Shown piece after piece: positions 1 through 5,966 of a stretch of 10,757 nt of DNA. The notes beneath the pieces were generated by a model. It saw nothing but the letters and a program-made list of their open reading frames with translations, was not told the DNA's origin and did no database searches. This DNA comes from JALYUA01 sp038229875 (GTDB lineage: Bacteria; Acidobacteriota; Thermoanaerobaculia; UBA5066; Gp7-AA6). The position numbers were made by a program, and so were the translations under genes. Positions within the stretch are counted from its first letter, which is position 1. Each line of letters opens with the position of its first letter. The DNA is taken from NCBI GenBank assembly GCA_038229875.1, contig JBBROA010000128.1, forward strand, positions 1-10,757, given 5' to 3'.

Positions 1-1
1 G

Positions 2-496
2 CCGCCGGCGCCGCCCCCCGCGGCCGTCTCGACGACGGGCATGCTGCGGCTGCTCTTCGACTCACCCCTCTCCGAGGGACACGTGATGGTCGCGGTGAAC
101 GACCAGATCCTGCTGCGCAAGCAGTTTTCCTTCAAGCGCAAGGACGGACTCTTCAAGACGGTCAAGGAACGCGGCACCGTCGACGAGTCGATCCCCGTCA
201 AAGCGGGCGCGGCTTCGGTGAAGGCCGCTCTCGGCAGCCAACCAAGGCGGCAGGGCTCCGGTCGCGGCATAGGTCTCGAGCCCGGCGGTGCTCATCCGGT
301 TGAACTTTTCCTGAACGGAGCTCTGCGTGACGTCCAGCTGCATCGACTGAGCCGCCTTGCCCTCGGCGCGGTCTGCGAGCTCCCGAGCCCCGGCCAAGTC
401 TCCGCTTGCGGCCTGATCCGCCGAGGAGGCCTCATGTCTCTTTCGAGGGACACACCTTTCTCTTACACCGTCCTGGAATATCTTCCCGAGAATTGA
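2..496 (+). CDS. C-terminal part of an uncharacterised protein (5' end outside window)
   Basis: The reading frame is open from base 2, so the true start lies left of the window; the first internal ATG is at 41. It begins with a Pro/Ala-rich linker. A segment of about 60 residues follows (bases 44-235) that looks like a beta-rich domain, with LLFDSPLSEGHVMVAVND, a Lys-rich turn, GLFK and a VDESIPVKAG stretch. I recall similar uncharacterised domains at the ends of acidobacterial proteins, but cannot name a family. After about base 235 the protein character changes: many Arg and Gly, and codons with poorer third-position GC. From there to about 415 the opposite strand reads as a more GC3-biased, Ala/Gln-rich peptide, so the second half may be out of frame or rearranged. 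The TGA at 494-496 followed closely by a terminator at 506 supports a plus-strand gene ending here. Function unknown. Confidence 0.4.
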   Translation, partial: PPAPPPAAVSTTGMLRLLFDSPLSEGHVMVAVNDQILLRKQFSFKRKDGLFKTVKERGTVDESIPVKAGAASVKAALGSQPRRQGSGRGIGLEPGGAHPVELFLNGALRDVQLHRLSRLALGAVCELPSPGQVSACGLIRRGGLMSLSRDTPFSYTVLEYLPEN

Positions 497-505
497 CAGC
501 GGGCA

Positions 506-528
506 CCGCCTGAGGCGGGTCGGTTTTT
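506..528 (+). terminator. Intrinsic terminator after the leftmost reading frame
   Basis: A 5-bp GC stem (CCGCC 506-510 / GGCGG 514-518, loop TGA) is followed within five bases by five T residues (524-528). The T run lies on the plus-strand side only, so it should stop rightward transcription. It starts 10 bases after the stop codon at 496 and lies against the 3' end of the convergent glycosyltransferase gene. Confidence 0.6.
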
Positions 529-534
529 CTTACG

Positions 535-2373
535 TCAACTCCTCGCGGGAGGAAAGCAGTCGGCGGCCCCTCCGGCGTTGAGGCGTCGAAAGTGGCTCAC
601 TCGGTCGTTCCGCATCACCTGACAATAGGCCTTCGACTCCATGAAGCGCCGCACGAGTTCCTCTCTGACAATGACCGTCTCTGGCGTAGTATCGAACGAG
701 CGCGCGATCCACACGTCTTCATACTTGCTGACGTTATCCCATAGTTTTTGGAAATCGGTTCCGCGCCCAAAGCAGACGACGAGCGTCTCGGGATCGAGCT
801 CATAAATGACCGCACCGGGGTTTGTCCGGCCCATGCCCTCATCGACGACCACAATCTGGGATGCCGATCTCGTCCGACTCACCGTCTGTGCGAGGCTCCG
901 AATGCCGCCCTGGTACGGAATCACAGACCCCTCTTCAAAGCCCCAATTAATCCCCAGGAGGAACATCGTCGCTACGATGAGCACCCCTGCAGAACGCATC
1001 CACCCCGAGCGAAGACTAACAAGGGCATGGCACAGAATGACAACCAGGGGCGGGCCTGCAAACATCAAATACAACGGGTACATGCTCCGCTTGCCGAAAA
1101 GGACATCCAGTGTCAGCAACCCGATCGATGGGGCCACGGCCAGTCCCCCAAGGAGGGCCCAGAACTTCCCGTCATCTTCCCGGCGCCGCCCCGCCGCGAG
1201 ATAGACAGCAATTCCGATGAGCGCGGGAACACCGATGATGGCGATCGGATTCAGCAGGCGGTTGTTGTAGGATGGATCCCAGAGCACTCCGAGGTTCCCC
1301 TTGAGCATCATGCTCAACTCACTGCCCCAACCCGGGAATCCCGCGTTCTGGTCCGGTCGGGCGTGCAATTGATTCCGGATCAAGGCCGGCGCCGCGACGA
1401 GACCGAGCAGCAGCGTCAACAAGGGGGCTCCGATGGCCAAGGCGCGGGACGACCGCCTTGAATTGAGGCAGAACCATCCGACAATCACGGCTACCGGAAA
1501 GAGGCTCAGGTAATGCGTGTGGAACGCCAGCCCGCAGAACAGCGACATGGCGATCGCGCAGGCTGCCGCACGTCGGCGGTTGCGGGGCATGATGTCGACG
1601 GCCACGTAACCGCACAGTGCGGCAGCGACAATCAAAAACATCGCCAGCGCATAGTTTCGTGCGATGCTTCCCATGAATACGGCGCCTGTCGACACGGCGT
1701 AAATAACGGTTGGCACCAGCGGACGCCTCGCCTGCGCCACTCGAAGCAGCATATAAAGCGCGAGAACGGTGCCGACGGAATACAGCAGCGACAGGCCCCG
1801 CGCGGCCTCGATCGAAAAGCCCATCACCCATCGCCACAGGGCGAGGGACCAATAGTATAAAGGCGGATGGATGTCCGTCTGCCGCAAATCCTCGGCAATG
1901 GCCGCGAAGGTCCCGGTCCCCAGATATAACTTCGTCGCCTCCCGCGCCCGTTCCGGCGTTCGTGGCCACGCCGGATGAGGATGTCCCGATACCTGAAGTA
2001 GCGATACCGCCTCATCGTCCCAAATTGCACGGCCGGAGACGCCGGGCAGCCGAACAGCCACCGTGAGTGCGAGGACACCTATCAACAGCGCCGCCTGCGA
2101 GGATGTTGCCGGCCACAACGCCGTCAGAAGCACGATCAGCAGAACGAACAATATCAACAGGGCAATTCCGTTCCATTTTGTGATGTAATGTGCCAGCGGA
2201 TAAATCACCGGCTGACGAAGAAGACCGTTCAAAGATGGCAGGCTTGCCCGGTGGTAGATTCGGGCAATGAGGTGCGGAAGGAACAGGTACGTGGCGATTG
2301 CCCACAAACCGCCCACTGAAGCCAGCGCGATTACAATATGACGCCATTTCACATCGGGCACTGTCTCATGCAT
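535..2373 (-). CDS. Polytopic membrane glycosyltransferase, GT-C fold, GT39/PMT (ArnT)-like
   Basis: Encodes 612 residues with many hydrophobic segments, starting near residues 12-35, 68-88 and 93-110, and a soluble C-terminal tail of about 130 residues. GT-C hallmarks are visible: an acidic pair in the first long loop (RAIWDDEA, about 115-122), then TDIHPPLYYW (about 167-175) and IARNYALAMF (about 237-246). Family members move a sugar from a polyprenyl-phosphate donor to a lipid, protein or glycan on the outer face of the inner membrane; donor and acceptor cannot be read here. I chose the ATG at 2373 because GAGAGG lies about ten bases upstream. An in-frame TTG at 2409 would add 12 residues but has no ribosome binding site. 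The gene stands alone, with no polyprenyl-phosphate sugar synthase or other cell-wall gene nearby. Its GC is visibly lower (32 of 60 bases in line 1021-1080 against 44 of 60 in line 6361-6420, hand counts), which suggests transfer. Confidence 0.8.
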   Translation of the reverse strand: MHETVPDVKWRHIVIALASVGGLWAIATYLFLPHLIARIYHRASLPSLNGLLRQPVIYPLAHYITKWNGIALLILFVLLIVLLTALWPATSSQAALLIGVLALTVAVRLPGVSGRAIWDDEAVSLLQVSGHPHPAWPRTPERAREATKLYLGTGTFAAIAEDLRQTDIHPPLYYWSLALWRWVMGFSIEAARGLSLLYSVGTVLALYMLLRVAQARRPLVPTVIYAVSTGAVFMGSIARNYALAMFLIVAAALCGYVAVDIMPRNRRRAAACAIAMSLFCGLAFHTHYLSLFPVAVIVGWFCLNSRRSSRALAIGAPLLTLLLGLVAAPALIRNQLHARPDQNAGFPGWGSELSMMLKGNLGVLWDPSYNNRLLNPIAIIGVPALIGIAVYLAAGRRREDDGKFWALLGGLAVAPSIGLLTLDVLFGKRSMYPLYLMFAGPPLVVILCHALVSLRSGWMRSAGVLIVATMFLLGINWGFEEGSVIPYQGGIRSLAQTVSRTRSASQIVVVDEGMGRTNPGAVIYELDPETLVVCFGRGTDFQKLWDNVSKYEDVWIARSFDTTPETVIVREELVRRFMESKAYCQVMRNDRVSHFRRLNAGGAADCFPPARS

Positions 2374-2559
2374 CTGGTCGGAACCTCTCGAAGTCGTTGA
2401 ATGTGTCAAACAAATGGCAGTGTCGGCGCAACAGGCGTCGTGTGCTTCACTGGTATTTCGCAGCGGCCCTCTTCGTCAGACGTTGGGGCGTGCGCGGACG
2501 TACCCCGCTCTCTCGCATACTAGCTGAACGGTAAGAGCATACTGCTTCTGTTCATCTCT

Positions 2560-3180
2560 CGGCTCCCGTCCGGGACTCTCACCAACGTGACGACGATCGA
2601 TCCCGATATCCAGAGCGGATTGGCGTTCCGGGCCGCGGTGCGGTACGAGCGTCAGATTATACGTATTCGAGGAGCTTCGACTTGCGGGAATTTCTTCTTT
2701 AGTGCTCCGCAGAACAACTCCGACATTGTGGCGGAGCGGGGCCGATCCGACAACGACCAGCGACATCGCATGAGCCTTTCCGGAACGGCCATTTCGCCGG
2801 TGCGCGCCGGCGGAAACGTCTGGGGCGCGCTCGCGTAACGGAGGGAGATCTCGGGCATCTTCATCTACCCCTCCGCCCTGGCTTACAAGATCCAGCGGCC
2901 GTTCGATCGCAACGGCGATTCGACCTGAACGACCGGCTGCCGGGGTCGGAAAGAACGCCGGAAAAGGCTTCGACTTCGAGTCCGTCGGTCTGCGACTCGC
3001 CCGGCGCTTTCCTCTGGCCCGCGGCGTTGGAGTGTGGAGGTAGTCCTGGAGCCGTTCAACATTCTCAATCGAAAGAACGACCAGGTCCCGAACAACTCCT
3101 TCGGATCGCCGACGTTCGGACAGCCGACCGCGGCGGGCGATCCCCTCCAGCCTCAGCTCGGAGGGCGCGTTACGTTTTGA
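2560..3180 (+). pseudogene. Decayed TonB-dependent receptor, C-terminal part (acidobacterial Oar-like type)
   Basis: The remains of an outer-membrane beta-barrel receptor can be read in pieces. Frame from 2560: RLPSGTLTNVTTIDPDIQ, then FRAAVRYERQI, then after an apparent internal loss of barrel strands GNFFFSAPQNN and GRSDNDQRHRMSLSG. A TAA at 2836 interrupts, but the same frame resumes with ISGIFIYPSALAYKIQRPFD up to a TGA at 2926. A one-base shift gives LNDRLPG (2925-2945), a second gives GKGFDFESVGLRLARRFPLA, and a third near 3035 gives VEVVLEPFNILNRKNDQ through GGRVTF, ending at TGA 3180. The order matches the end of the barrel and the aromatic C-terminus of these receptors. The N-terminal carboxypeptidase-like domain, plug and most of the barrel are missing. 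Intact neighbours argue against general sequencing error. Confidence 0.85.
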
Positions 3181-3186
3181 GCTGAC

Positions 3187-3208
3187 GCTTTGGCCGACGG
3201 TCCAAAGC
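3187..3208 (+). terminator. Hairpin just after the receptor pseudogene, possible old terminator
   Basis: GCTTTGG (3187-3193) pairs perfectly with CCAAAGC (3202-3208) around an 8-base loop that can itself pair CC with GG. It begins six bases after the receptor stop codon, the position expected of that gene's terminator. No T run follows, so it may be factor-dependent or no longer active. Confidence 0.35.
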
Positions 3209-3226
3209 TGAAGTTAGACTGCCCGA

Positions 3227-3484
3227 ATGCGATTGCGGATCTCGGCAGCGTGCTCCGACGCATGCGGGGTGCAGGTAGACGGCGATCTCGACACCGATAC
3301 CCGCGAGTTCATTCACAGACTCCGGGTTCCTCAAGGCTCGGAGAAGCTCCTGGCCGAGCCCCCGACCGAGGTCGTTCCCGCGCATCTCGTGACCTTCGCT
3401 CCGGAGACTTCCGCATGGTCCACGTGGGCGATCGAGTGTCCGCTCTGCCACCGGAAGATCGAGATCGCCCGCGATCCTTCTTGA
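3227..3484 (+). CDS. Small protein with two Cys pairs, possible zinc-ribbon
   Basis: Encodes 85 residues. A Cys pair sits near the N-terminus (C9 and C13, CSDAC) and a second near the C-terminus (C71 and C74, ECPLCHRKIEI). Such an arrangement often binds one zinc ion, although the first pair has three residues between the cysteines rather than the usual two. The middle part (GDLDTDTREFIHRLRVPQGSEKL) looks like ordinary soluble protein, and third codon positions are mostly G or C, which favours real coding. The ATG at 3227 has no strong ribosome binding site. It stands 46 bases after the receptor pseudogene and 179 bases before lexA, with no obvious operon partner. I cannot name a family; a chance open frame remains possible. 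Confidence 0.5.
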   Translation: MRLRISAACSDACGVQVDGDLDTDTREFIHRLRVPQGSEKLLAEPPTEVVPAHLVTFAPETSAWSTWAIECPLCHRKIEIARDPS

Positions 3485-3633
3485 CTTACGCCTCTTTTGC
3501 GCCCACACTGTTCGAGTGGGCCGATGGGCCGTTCCTGATGGCCAGGGGACGGCCGCGGTGGTTCCCTCGGCCTTTCAATCTTTTTGGCTCCGCAGGTCGT
3601 TTCGAGCCGTGTTGTTCGGAAATTTCTTAATTC

Positions 3634-3651
3634 GCCTGATTTTAATAAGGC
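3634..3651. promoter_or_regulatory. Candidate LexA operator overlapping the lexA promoter
   Basis: GCCTGATTTTAATAAGGC is an imperfect 18-base palindrome: seven of nine position pairs are symmetric (GCCT.ATT..AAT.AGGC). It covers a possible -10 element, TTTAAT at 3641-3646, in an AT-rich patch (about 3602-3650) inside GC-rich DNA, and ends 12 bases before the lexA start. lexA genes are usually repressed by their own product through such a site. The sequence is neither the E. coli SOS box nor the Gram-positive GAAC-N4-GTTC box, but LexA boxes differ among phyla. No good -35 was found. That LexA binds here is inference. Confidence 0.45.
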
Positions 3652-3663
3652 AAGAGGCGTGAA

Positions 3664-4266
3664 TTGAACCTCACCAAACGGCAAAAAGAGATTCTCGACT
3701 TCATCCGTTCGTACCGGGAAGAACAGGGCATTTCTCCGACCCAACGCGAGATTCGCGAAAAGTTTCAGCTCTCTTCGTTCGGGACCGTCCAGAAGCATCT
3801 CAAGCGGCTCGAGGAGAAGGGCGCGCTGTCCCGGCAGTGGAACCGAAGCCGGGGGATCTCGCCGGCCGCGGAACCGGGGAGCGCCCGCGAGATCTCGCTC
3901 CTGGGAACCGTTGCCGCCGGCCGGCCCATCGAGCCCTTCCCCGACGACGAGACGATCGAAGTGCCGGCCTCGCTGCTGGGAAAGGGAGAACACTTCGTGC
4001 TCCGCGTGCGCGGCGATTCGATGGTGGAGGATGGAATTCGTGACGGCGACTACGTCGTGGTGGCGCGGCGCGCGAGCGCCCAGAACGGACAGACCGTTGT
4101 CGCCCTGGTCCGCGGCGAAGCGACGTTGAAGCGTTACTACTCGGAGGGCGCGCGGATTCGCCTTCAGCCCGCAAATGCCGCGATGAAGCCGATCATGGCC
4201 GACGCCCGGGACGTCACGGTCCAGGGCGTCGTGACGGGGCTCATCCGCGACTACGCGAGCGCGTAA
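3664..4266 (+). CDS. lexA: LexA repressor (SOS response, self-cleaving)
   Basis: Encodes 200 residues, a normal length for LexA. The N-terminal winged helix-turn-helix (about 1-65; LTKRQKEILDFI, ISPTQREI, FGTVQKHLKRLEEKG) binds DNA. The C-terminal S24 peptidase-like domain has the cleavage bond Ala85-Gly86 (VAAGRPIE), the catalytic Ser119 in RGDSM and the catalytic Lys156 in ATLKRY, so self-cleavage on RecA filaments should work. The start is TTG at 3664, set by AAGAGG (3652-3657) six bases upstream; the nearby GTG at 3659 is out of frame and stops at once. The protein represses DNA-damage genes and probably itself through the palindrome at 3634-3651. recA and other SOS genes are not in the window. 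A tRNA-Cys gene follows after about 90 bases. Confidence 0.95.
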   Translation: MNLTKRQKEILDFIRSYREEQGISPTQREIREKFQLSSFGTVQKHLKRLEEKGALSRQWNRSRGISPAAEPGSAREISLLGTVAAGRPIEPFPDDETIEVPASLLGKGEHFVLRVRGDSMVEDGIRDGDYVVVARRASAQNGQTVVALVRGEATLKRYYSEGARIRLQPANAAMKPIMADARDVTVQGVVTGLIRDYASA

Positions 4267-4313
4267 CGCGCCGGATCGGCCGCAGCCGCGGCTTGCCGCG
4301 CGAAGTCTTCGCG

Positions 4314-4342
4314 TCGTTGCCCGCGCTCCCATCGGGTAGAAT
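4314..4342 (+). promoter_or_regulatory. Probable promoter of tRNA-Cys
   Basis: TAGAAT at 4337-4342 matches the -10 consensus at five of six positions and lies 12 bases before the tRNA, so transcription would start near 4349. The -35 is weak: TCGTTG at 4314-4319 gives a 17-base spacer, while TTGCCC at 4317 would give only 14. A small palindrome (CGCGAA GTC TTCGCG, 4299-4313) lies just upstream and could be a weak lexA terminator. Confidence 0.45.
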
Positions 4343-4354
4343 CGGCCGCCCCGG

Positions 4355-4430
4355 GGCGACGTACCCAAGTGGTTAAGGGAGAGGTCTGCAAAACCTTTAT
4401 TCGGCGGTTCGAATCCGCCCGTCGCCTCCA
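4355..4430 (+). tRNA. tRNA-Cys (anticodon GCA)
   Basis: A full cloverleaf of 76 bases can be folded by hand. The acceptor GGCGACG (4355-4361) pairs with CGTCGCC (4420-4426). The anticodon stem GAGGT/ACCTT holds the loop CTGCAAA with anticodon GCA at 4388-4390. The T arm is GGCGG TTCGAAT CCGCC. The discriminator base is T (U73), as expected for bacterial tRNA-Cys, and the CCA end is encoded (4428-4430). Confidence 0.97.
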
Positions 4431-5052
4431 GATTTCCCTTCCGTACCAGTCCCGTAAACCCTCCCCGTCATTTCGGGAGACGTCGCGCGCTACGAGCCGT
4501 TCGCCACGAAAAAGAAGAGCCCCCGTAGCCCGATCCGCGTTTCCTTCGTCTGGCGAATGCGCAGACCCTGCTCCCTCATCAGCCCTGCGGCCGGCAACGC
4601 CTCCCGGCGAACCGGTCTCCGAATGGGCGCCGTGGCGTGCGTCGCGGAGCGGGCGAGAGGGTGACACGCTCGAAAATTCCGAGACGGAGTTCCCATTTCG
4701 ATCCGAAGGCGTGATCAAGATCACCCGGAAGCTGGACGCCGCAACACAGCTTGCGCGCGCTCCGAGAAGTGTCTCCCTTCGATCTTGCGGCTCGGGGACG
4801 AAGCCCGCACCGAGGAACAGGCGCTCGCCCTGGCCGTCTGGGAAGACGCTTCCCGCTGATCCCGGATTGGCTTCTCGGCTGCTTCGCTGATGCCCTGATC
4901 TCCTGATCGGCCATCGAACGAACGCAAGTCGTTTCGAAGGGCGGACGCGGACGCCGGCACTGAGGATCTTTTCCCAGTCGATCGTCGCCCGAATCCCCAC
5001 GTCGGCTCCCCTCGAACACGCGCGACCGGGCTCCGGTTCTTCGGTCCTCTGC
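4431..5052. other. Long stretch with no recognisable intact gene, possible gene relics
   Basis: About 620 bases between tRNA-Cys and the promoter area of tRNA-Leu. Both strands have open frames, but none gives a family I recognise, and those reaching into the tRNA genes are shadows of them. On the plus strand one short piece reads like real protein, LRLGDEARTEEQALALAVWEDASR ending at TGA 4857-4859, and in another frame just upstream is VIKITRKLDAATQLAR from GTG 4711. Together they could be a small protein gene broken by frameshifts. The similar state of the receptor remnant at 2560-3180 makes gene decay plausible, but this is weak evidence. Confidence 0.3.
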
Positions 5053-5068
5053 TACCATTCGCGGAAAT

Positions 5069-5157
5069 GCCGGAGTGGCGAAATGGGTAGACGCACGGGA
5101 CTTAAAATCCCGAGGGCCGAAAGGCCCGTGCCGGTTCGACCCCGGCCTCCGGTACCA
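5069..5157 (+). tRNA. tRNA-Leu (anticodon UAA)
   Basis: A class II tRNA of 89 bases. The acceptor GCCGGAG (5069-5075) pairs with CTCCGGT (5147-5153), with one G-U pair at the end. The anticodon stem CGGGA/TCCCG holds the loop CTTAAAA with anticodon TAA at 5103-5105. The long variable arm GGGCC GAAA GGCCC is typical of Leu. The T arm is GCCGG TTCGACC CCGGC, the discriminator is A, and CCA is encoded (5155-5157). A possible -10, TACCAT (5053-5058), lies ten bases upstream; no good -35 is seen. Its 3' end is only 17 bases before the rnc start codon. Confidence 0.97.
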
Positions 5158-5174
5158 GGGCCGGCGAGTTTCCG

Positions 5175-5891
5175 ATGAGCCACGTCCTCGCCAGCGACCT
5201 CCAGGAGCTCGAGGAGAGCATCGGATATACGTTCCGCGATCGCGATCTGCTCGTCCGCGCCGTCACGCACAAGTCGTACAGCAACGAGCGGCGCGACCTT
5301 CCTTCACCGAACAATGAGCGGCTCGAATTCCTGGGAGACACCGTCCTGGGATTCGTGGTCGGCGACCTCATCTACCGCAATTTCCCGAACCTGCAGGAGG
5401 GGGCGCTCTCGAAGATCAAGGCGCACCTCGTCTCGGCCGCGACCCTTTCATTGAAATCGCGGGCCCTCAAGATCGGCCGTTTCCTGCGGATGGGAACGGG
5501 CGAAGCGCGCTCGGGCGGAGGCGAAAAGCTCTCTCTGCTCGCCGATGGTTTCGAAGCGATCGTCGCCGCGGTCTATCTGGACGGGGGTCTGCCCGCGGCC
5601 GGCCAGTTCATCCAGCGGGTCTTTGCGCCGGACATCGCCGGGATCGACCTCGCCGATCTCTCCTTTCATGATTACAAGACGGCGCTTCAGGAATCCGCGC
5701 AGGCACTCGGGCTCCCGCTCCCGGACTACCGGATCGTCGACGAGTACGGGCCCGATCACGAGAAAGTATTCGTCGTCGAAGTGTTCTGGGACGGAGAGAC
5801 CTTCGCGCTCGGCACCGGAAACTCCAAGCGGGAGGCTCAAAGAAAAGCCGCGAAAGAGGCGCTGAAGAAGCTCGGGCACCTGCCGGCGTAA
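5175..5891 (+). CDS. rnc: Ribonuclease III
   Basis: Encodes 238 residues, close to the usual RNase III length. The N-terminal endonuclease domain (about 8-155) carries the family signature NERLEFLGDTVLG (47-59). The metal-binding acidic residues are E51, D55, D124 and E127 (the last two in LADGFEAIVAAVYLDGG). A C-terminal double-stranded RNA-binding domain follows (about 165-235; DYKTALQESAQ, then GTGNSKREAQRKAAKEAL). The enzyme cuts double-stranded RNA, as in rRNA precursor processing and mRNA turnover. The ATG at 5175 has only a weak ribosome binding site (GGCGAG about eight bases upstream). No promoter fits in the 17 bases after tRNA-Leu, so the two are probably transcribed together. Neighbours often seen with rnc, such as acpP/fabF or era, are absent. 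A strong hairpin follows the stop codon. Confidence 0.96.
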   Translation: MSHVLASDLQELEESIGYTFRDRDLLVRAVTHKSYSNERRDLPSPNNERLEFLGDTVLGFVVGDLIYRNFPNLQEGALSKIKAHLVSAATLSLKSRALKIGRFLRMGTGEARSGGGEKLSLLADGFEAIVAAVYLDGGLPAAGQFIQRVFAPDIAGIDLADLSFHDYKTALQESAQALGLPLPDYRIVDEYGPDHEKVFVVEVFWDGETFALGTGNSKREAQRKAAKEALKKLGHLPA

Positions 5892-5892
5892 G

Positions 5893-5916
5893 GGCGTCCG
5901 GGAGACCCGGATCGCC
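5893..5916. terminator. Strong hairpin between convergent rnc and dsbD, no T run
   Basis: GGCG-TCCGGG (5893-5902) pairs with CCCGGA-T-CGCC (5906-5916) around the loop AGA, ten pairs with one bulged T. It starts two bases after the rnc stop. No T run lies on either side, so it may work as a factor-assisted terminator or as a 3'-end stabiliser for one or both genes. Confidence 0.45.
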
Positions 5917-5966
5917 TCGCCGCCGGGCCCTTTCGCGGAAGGCGGTCGTCAGGAGTCAGGAGTCCG

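Noticed and set aside
2381..2409. Perfect TTGACA (2409-2404, minus strand) as a -35 for the glycosyltransferase gene
   Set aside because: At 17 bases spacing the -10 position reads AGGTTC, which is not -10-like, and it would lie in the ribosome binding site region.
3331..4368. 345-residue minus-strand open frame over lexA
   Set aside because: It is antisense to lexA, whose domains and catalytic residues are all recognisable. The frame is a GC-rich shadow full of Arg and Gly.
4251..5000. 249-residue minus-strand open frame across tRNA-Cys
   Set aside because: Part of it is simply the reverse of the tRNA (RRADSNRRIKVLQTSPLTTW), a common mis-annotation, and the rest matches nothing I know.
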